This document shows positions 57,950 to 64,000 of a stretch of 64,000 nucleotides of DNA, piece by piece. The translations under genes were made by a program, and so were the position numbers. Origin of the DNA: Scylla paramamosain (Eukaryota > Arthropoda > Malacostraca > Decapoda > Portunidae); NCBI RefSeq assembly GCF_035594125.1, contig NC_087163.1:1392501-1456500 (forward strand), given 5' to 3'. The notes below the pieces were generated by a model, which saw only the letters and a program-made list of their open reading frames with translations, ran no database searches and was not told where the DNA came from. The first letter of the stretch is position 1; the number at the start of each line of letters is the position of its first letter.

Positions 57950-59965
57950 TCACAAGTTGCAGAGTCTTCAATAATTTGAAATTGTTTTGTTAGACACTGA
58001 TTTTGCAGCAGAATCTATTTTTGTCTTCTAATGCTGCTTTATTGACTTCTCTGTTAAGTCTTTTCCTTTTCTTGATTCCATTCCTTATATCTTCATTTAT
58101 CCATAAAGGTTCCTTTTTGGTCTCTCATTTTCAAGTTTTCTTCTATACTTTTCTTGAGCTCAGTCTTTGCACCATCAATAATCACTTCATTTAATTAATC
58201 AACAGTCTCTATTTTTCTACTTTGTAGCACATCTTCTATTTTACTGGCATATGTTCTTAAGTGTTCTCTGGTACTAAAGTATTCTATTACTTCCCATTTC
58301 TTACTGAATTGTTTTCTATTTTCTTTAGTGGCTTACATCCAGTAAATTGTGGTCTGAAATGTCAATAACTTCTTGATCAGTTTTCATACTAACAAAGCTG
58401 TCCTTCCTACATAAAAAAAAAAAAAAAAAAAGTTGTTTGTTAAACAAAGTGTAGTCTATCACACTTTGATTTCTGTCTTTTCCATGTGTACAGTCTTTCA
58501 CATTTTACAGTATTATTCATTAGTATATGGTTTTCTTTCTCTAGCCAATTACCATTTGTCCATTCTTGTATAATGCTTGCCCTCCAAGAAACCCAACATC
58601 TCCATTAAAATCACCAATCATTGGCATAGGTATTTTTTTTTTTTATTGAATTTAGTTCATTTTAATTAATGTTTGCATTTCTTCATTTGATACTGGCAAA
58701 TACACTACTAGGTATTAAAGTTATTTTCAGGTTTGCAAGTTTTAATTGATAGTTTCATAATGTCACTGTTTTGAGTTTGTATCTGCACTATTTTTACATT
58801 GCTGTTAACCTGATACAACACACGTAGTCCCCCTCCTTTCATATCTTTTCTTTTCTCATGCTGGTATATTTCTTAAATTGTTCACTGACATGCACTTTAT
58901 TTTTTAGTTGTGTTTTTGTCAAAATTAAGTTCACTTCCATTTCCAATAACTTTTCTACTTCATACATCTTTGGTGTTGTTAATCCTTGAATGTTTAATAA
59001 TAGACCGTGAGACACTTCATACTTAAGTGCGGTTTACTGGGGGAAACTGCAATTATACCATAATTTTATATTAGTTTTAATTCCTTTGCCAACCTCCCTC
59101 TCTGTCTTTGCACAATCTTCCATTTTTTATATGCAGTCCAGTTTTGCCATGAGTTTTTCTTTCTTTTAATTCTTTTCTTAGGTTAGTCATGCTCTCTTTG
59201 CTTTTTTGTCATATCTGGGGCAATAGCAACATTCTTCTTGATTTAATTTGATTCATATTTAAGTTTCTTGGCATTTTTTTATATTATTATCTTCTGGGTC
59301 TCACTGGCAAGTATCAGTAATGTTGTCCTAGTTCTGCCCCCTCTGGGGCTCCTTACCCAGCCTAACTACCTTCTGGATGAAGACAGTTGTGGTGTCTACT
59401 TCCAAGGACTCTTCAATCAACTCTACATAATTCCTCATTTTTTTGTCTTTCATGTGAGTCCTGCTTATCAGATTCTGGTATGTTATAAATTACTAAATTA
59501 TTCTTTTCTCTCCTAATATCTTCTTGTTCCTCAAGTCTCTCCTCAATACACTGATCAATGTACAACCTTATCTCGTCATGGGTAGGTGCTTTATCCATAA
59601 TTTCCTTCTTCAAATCATTTTCTTTCAGCAGATCTTCCTTAATGTCCTTCGTAATAACCTGGTTTAGTTCAGATCTAAATTTCTTAAGGAGCTCTGCAAA
59701 CTGCTTTTTCATGTCTTGTTTCTGTTTCAGCCTCTTATCATCTTGTGCATAAGCTTTGACCTTCAGCATGCACTGCTTGCAGTACCAAAAACTCACTTTC
59801 TTCATTCTTTAAAACTTAAATTAATTGCTTACTCATTTTGGCATCCAGAGTGGAACCTTCTCTCGCAGTCCTCACAGTTTATACCATCCTCCTCCTTGAC
59901 TCTTTTTTTTCTTTTTCGCATGTCCCACACATATCATCCTCTCCTGTGATGACTTCCAGTGACCT
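57950..59965 (-). mobile_element. Degenerate 5' half of a LINE (PHD ORF1 and endonuclease)
   Basis: Minus strand, 5' end at high coordinates. A PHD-type finger (CGTC, then CEDCERRFHSGC at about 59830-59940) precedes an ORF1 piece open at 59413-59805 (FWYCKQCMLKVKAYAQDD, then coiled-coil-like basic/acidic sequence and NLVIYNIPES). ORF2 endonuclease remnants follow: GDFNGDVGFLG (about 58600), VIDYTLFNK (about 58450) and VIDISDHNLL (about 58360). It then reaches the endonuclease-RT linker (WINEDIRNGIKKRKRLNRE, about 58060). Stops and frameshifts throughout ORF2; no RT domain. Confidence 0.75.
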
Positions 59966-60151
59966 CAGTGTAAAGTTTGCCATGCTGAGGAGTCAATCTA
60001 CGTTTACTTGAGAATTTCATCTCATTTTCATCTACTAAGTTCGTTTTGGTTCTTCATTCATCTCACTTCTTTTTTTAATCACTGCCAAGCATCAAGAACC
60101 TGTTGAGCATTTTGTTTCAAAAATATCAATACCTATTATCAAATAACTTAC

Positions 60152-60168
60152 GTGTCATCAGGATCCAT
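60152..60168 (-). CDS. First coding exon of unrecognised gene (MDPDD)
   Basis: A minus-strand ATG at 60168 encodes MDPDD plus two bases of the next codon, then a GTAAGT donor. The phase (2) matches the acceptor phase of the exon at 56151-56240, giving MDPDDTSSKEELWRKIED. An acidic start and short first exon are plausible for a real gene. The join is inferred from phase and splice consensus only. Confidence 0.5.
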
Positions 60169-60612
60169 GATGCACAAGAGTTGAAAATGCACATAACCTC
60201 TCACACCATCAACATACACGCTTCTACTTGTAGATACAGAAGTTACAGAACTGAGGAGACGGAATACTTAGTTGCCTTCTTCTTCTTGTAACCTATTTCA
60301 CTTGTATCGCTTTTTAGGTTACCAAATTTCTTTCTTTTATCATTAACTGGTCACTTTATTAAGTTTTCCTGTCTTTATTTTTTTCCCCAATTCTGCATAA
60401 GAACTTTTTCATATATTTCACAATTTTATGAAAAAGTTATTGGTGCAGAGGAACCCCGTCCCAAGACCAGCCCAAAACACGGGACTCCGGTAAGTTTCAG
60501 TGATAATTTTTTCAAACTGCCAGACGTATGACGCAATCACTTCTAGCAACGTCAACGCACAGACGTCTTCAGGGGACATCATTTGGCAGCAGCAGTAGTA
60601 AACATGGCATGT

Positions 60613-60660
60613 AGATTAAGTTAGGTAATGTTAGGTTAGGTAATGCTAGGTTAGTTTAGT
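60613..60660. repeat. Degenerate TTAGG-like tract
   Basis: GTTAGGTAATGTTAGGTTAGG-type sequence adjoining the left end of the palindromic element. Confidence 0.5.
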
Positions 60661-60667
60661 GTCCCGA

Positions 60668-61169
60668 ACCATTTGTAGTACTGAATGGTTTGATAAGCTA
60701 AATAATCCATACCTAGAACATGAATCCCAATGAAAAGTAAAAAGAATGATATTTTAAAAATAAATAGTGATGTGGCATAAATAGCTAGGGAATCTCGGCC
60801 AACGCCTAAACGTTCTTCCGAGGATAAAATGAATGTCCTTAAGAGGGGATCCAGGGAGGTTTGTGCATTGCCGTAACTAGAAGTAAATGAGCTATACGTT
60901 TTGCTACGACAGTGAAAAGTCAAAATAGGGCTGCGCACGCACTTCGTCACGTGAAATTAACTAAACTTACATTTCCCTTGATTCCGCTCTTCAGGGCACT
61001 CATTTTATTCTCAGAAGAACATATAGGCGTTGGCCGAGAACTGTAAGCTACTATGCCGCATCACAATTTCTCTTTAATATATTATTATTATTATTTTTAT
61101 ATATATTTTTTTTATTGAAATCCACGTATTAGGTTTTGATTATTTAGCTTATCATGCCATTCAATATGT
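60668..61169. mobile_element. 500-bp palindromic MITE-like element
   Basis: The left arm (about 60668-60910) is the reverse complement of the right arm (about 60935-61169). Paired landmarks are GATAAGCTAAATAATC at the outside, GTGATGxGGCATA, CTCGGCCAACGCCTA and GATAAAATGAxTGxCCTxAA towards the centre. No open frame of interest. Confidence 0.8.
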
Positions 61170-62170
61170 ATCTATCTGTGTCTAGCTGTACTAGTTCTTC
61201 AGTGGATGTTCTCAGTAGTGTTCAACAGGTGCCTGTTCTGGGTCCCCTTCTCTTTCTCATATACATTAATTATCTACCTTCATACATTCGTTCTAAAAGC
61301 ATTTTTTTTTTTTTTTTTGCTGCTATAAAAATTTACTTAAGGCTGTGTAGGGAATCGAATTTATCGCAGGCTGCTGACCTGGACACCTGTCAGAAAGATA
61401 TTAATACTTTATAATTATCAAGTTGTCAAGTCCTGGGGCCTTCAATTTAATCTAGAAAAGTATGTGGTGCTACATTGCTACAGAGGCACTGTAGACTGGG
61501 AAGCCATGCACCCATACCAGTATTACCATATGAACAAGACACATCTTTCAATAGAACCTTCACATAAAGACAGGTATACTGGTTGACACCACTGAAATTC
61601 CATGCTCATGTAAGAGCTGTTGCTAAGAAAGCAGCAGGACTGGCCAACAACCTGCTCAGGTCCACCCAGTGCCGTGACTCTCACTTTATGGTAATTCTAT
61701 ACATCCCACATTAGGCCATTTTTGGAATTTGGATCGACAGTATGGAACACAGGGTACCATTGTGACCAGAAACTTCCTGAATCTGTGCAATGAAAGTGGA
61801 CAAAAGAAATCAGTGGCCAAATTAAACTATGCCAGCTGCTTGAAATTCCTCAACTTGTACTCTGTGAAGGGAAGGCTTATTAGAGTCGATCTCATCAAAT
61901 ACTGGAAGATTTTTCACCACCACTCAGCAGTACTACCACATGACCTCTTTAGAGTCTCTCCATTAACTCACACCAGAGGTCACCGATTCAAAATTGCCAG
62001 GCCCATGTATCGGTAGAGTGTAGACTCAGGTTTTTTAATCTGAGATGCATAGATCTCTGGAACTCCCTACCTGATATTGCTGTTGGAGCTGACTCCATTA
62101 CATCATTTAAAAAGTACTTACACTCTCACCTAATCCATATCCTCTTTGACTATACTGAGTAACACTGCCA
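61170..62170 (+). mobile_element. Degenerate LINE 3' half
   Basis: Plus-strand pieces include VPVLGPLLFLIYINYLPSYI (RT block before the active site), ADLDTCQKDIN, FHAHVRAVAKKAAGLANNLL, SVKGRLIRVDLIKYWKIF, HTRGHRFKI and FFNLRCIDLWNSLP. These are in correct order but split by frameshifts, and an insertion-like T run replaces the FADD active site. Distinct from the family at 41522-44782. Confidence 0.75.
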
Positions 62171-62447
62171 CCATAATTTCTATAGTTGTGTAAATTCTGC
62201 TTAAGGCACACAACTCAGTCCCTCCTTCTGGTGGACTTTGTCTTACCTAACACTTGACGAGGTGCTGGTGTGCCTTCAGATGTGGGCTGTCCTGAAGGGT
62301 ATCAATTTAAATCATTATACTAATCAGTATTCATGAGCCATACTACTGAAAATGACAGGGTAGCCAACCAGGTAAGAATACTAGGTAAGAATTCAGTACT
62401 ACAAATGGTTTGGGTTTTAAGATAATAGGACACTAATCTAACCTAGC

Positions 62448-62589
<142 letters not shown>

Positions 62590-64000
62590 GTTGAGATAAT
62601 AAGAATGGAGAGAAGAAACTATGAAAGAGATACGAGTATAATAGATAAGTGTATAAATGAACCCAGACTGTTCTTTAGACATATTAATGGGAAGATGAAG
62701 AAGAAGGAAGGTGTATCAAGATTGAAAGTTGAAGGAAAAATCTACGAGCATGCACAGGACATGGCGGAGGTTATGAACAATAGTTTCAGATCGGTATTTA
62801 CTGTGGAAGGGGAGTTTGATGCTGGAAGGGATAAGTTGGTGAGGAATATACAAAGTACAGTATCAGTCAGTTATGAGGAAATATTTGAGATGATTGAAGA
62901 ACTTGATGTAAATAAAGCAACTGGTCCAGATGGAGTATCAAACTGGATATTGAAGGAATGTAGAGAACAACTGGCTGATAATATTCACAGTCTAGTGGTG
63001 ACATCACTATCACAGGGAAGAGCACTGAAAGATTGGAAGAGAGCAAATATTACACCAATATTCAAAGGAGGAAATAAGAAAACCCACTAAATTATAGACC
63101 AGTGTCCTTGACTAGTGTTTTAGGAAAAATATGTGAAAGAACAATTAAGGAAAGATGGATGGAACACTTGGAAAAAGATAAAGTTTTGGTAAATTGTCAG
63201 TTTGGATTTAGTAGGGGAAGATCATGCTCCATGAACTTATTGTCCTTTTATTCAAGGGTAATTGATATTGTGCAGGAGAGAGATGGATGGGTGGATGGTG
63301 TCTATTTAGACTTGAAGAAAGTGTTTGACAAAGTACCACATCAAAGATTGCTATGGAAGATGAAAAATTATGGAAAAATTGGAGGAAGACTGCTGGAGTG
63401 GATGGAGGATTATCTGGATGATAGAGAGATGAAAACTGTAATACAAGACCAGAATTCATCTTGGCTGAAAGTAACTAGTGGTGTCCCACAGGGGTCAATG
63501 TTGGGACCGATAATGCTTGTAATATATGTGAATGGCATAAATGAAGAAATAAACAGTTATATGAACTTATTTGCAGATGATGCTAAGCTGATGAGAAGGG
63601 TAGAAAAATGTAAATGACTATGGTATTGCAAGATGATTTAAATAAGATAAGTAGATGGAGTAAATCTTGGCAAGTGGAATCCAATTTAAGTAAATGTAAA
63701 GTAATGAAGTTTGGTAAGAGTAAGAAAAGAATACAATATCATTATAAGATGGATGGTGTGAAGTTACAGAAATCAAAAGAGGAAGTGGATTTGGGAGTAA
63801 GTTACTGAAAATTTGACTCTGGACAGACACATTGATAAGATTAGTGGAGTGATGATGAATTTGTTAAAAAGGATAAGAATGGCATTCTCATATTTAGATG
63901 AAGGAATGATAAAGTTGTTGAATTCCATGATAAGACCAAGATTGGAATATGTGGCAGTGGTGTGGTCTCCTCATATAAAGAGGAATGTTATAAAATTAGA
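62590..64000 (+). mobile_element. LINE RT fragment running off the window end
   Basis: Begins in the endonuclease-RT linker and runs through the RT: VNKATGPDGVSNWIL, WKRANITPIFKGGNKK, then (after a one-base loss in an A run near 63080) YRPVSLTSVLGKICER, CQFGFSRGRSC, DLKKVFDKVPHQRLL, SGVPQGSMLGP and the active site FADDAKLM. Further frameshifts lie near 63612 and 63805, followed by RPRLEYVAVVWSPHIKR at the window edge. It is 5'-truncated, lacking an endonuclease, and inactive. The piece at 47925-48430 is from the same family. Confidence 0.88.

Overview
The window is animal nuclear DNA, almost certainly from an arthropod and most likely a decapod crustacean (inference). The signs are long introns, very dense (TA)n, (GA)n and (CA)n microsatellites, interstitial TTAGG-type telomeric sequence, several degenerate non-LTR retrotransposon (LINE) families, and many inverted-repeat DNA elements. 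There are no bacterial-style operons; genes are single or split by introns.

Genes. (1) ALG2, the ER mannosyltransferase of N-glycan assembly, lies on the minus strand at 8217-9440 with an uninterrupted 407-codon reading frame. (2) MDC1, the mediator of DNA-damage checkpoint, lies on the minus strand at 18242-37624. Eleven coding exons with canonical splice sites join in phase to 2016 codons. The protein has the N-terminal MDDTQ motif, an FHA domain, SDT-like acidic motifs, an array of about 29 units carrying TQVF (candidate RNF8-binding sites), a cluster of SUMO-consensus sites, and tandem BRCT domains that keep the known gamma-H2AX-contacting residues at the human spacing. (3) An unrecognised minus-strand gene has a short first coding exon at 60152-60168 and a tandemly duplicated pair of exons at 56151-56240/55563-55670 and 53465-53554/52874-52984. 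Its remaining exons were not identified.

Layout. 1-8.2 kb holds two large inverted-repeat elements, microsatellites, a G-rich minisatellite and a decayed coding fragment. 8.2-9.5 kb is ALG2. 9.5-18 kb is repeat-rich: a Tigger-like element with a second TA-flanked element nested in it, a 31-bp minisatellite, a LINE remnant with a PHD finger, and a PIF/Harbinger-like MITE with TTA target duplications. 18-37.6 kb is MDC1, whose introns contain a 620-bp palindrome, LINE fragments and long microsatellites. 37.6-52 kb is a LINE graveyard, with one nearly complete endonuclease-RT element (41.5-44.8 kb) facing a second copy tail to tail. 52.8-60.2 kb is the third gene with its duplicated exon pair. 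57.9-64 kb holds further LINE pieces and a 500-bp palindrome.

The most notable observations are the expanded TQVF array in MDC1, the duplicated exon pair in which one exon is identical while its partner is more diverged than the intron beside it, and the unusual number of long inverted repeats. I did not find a previously undescribed multi-gene system.
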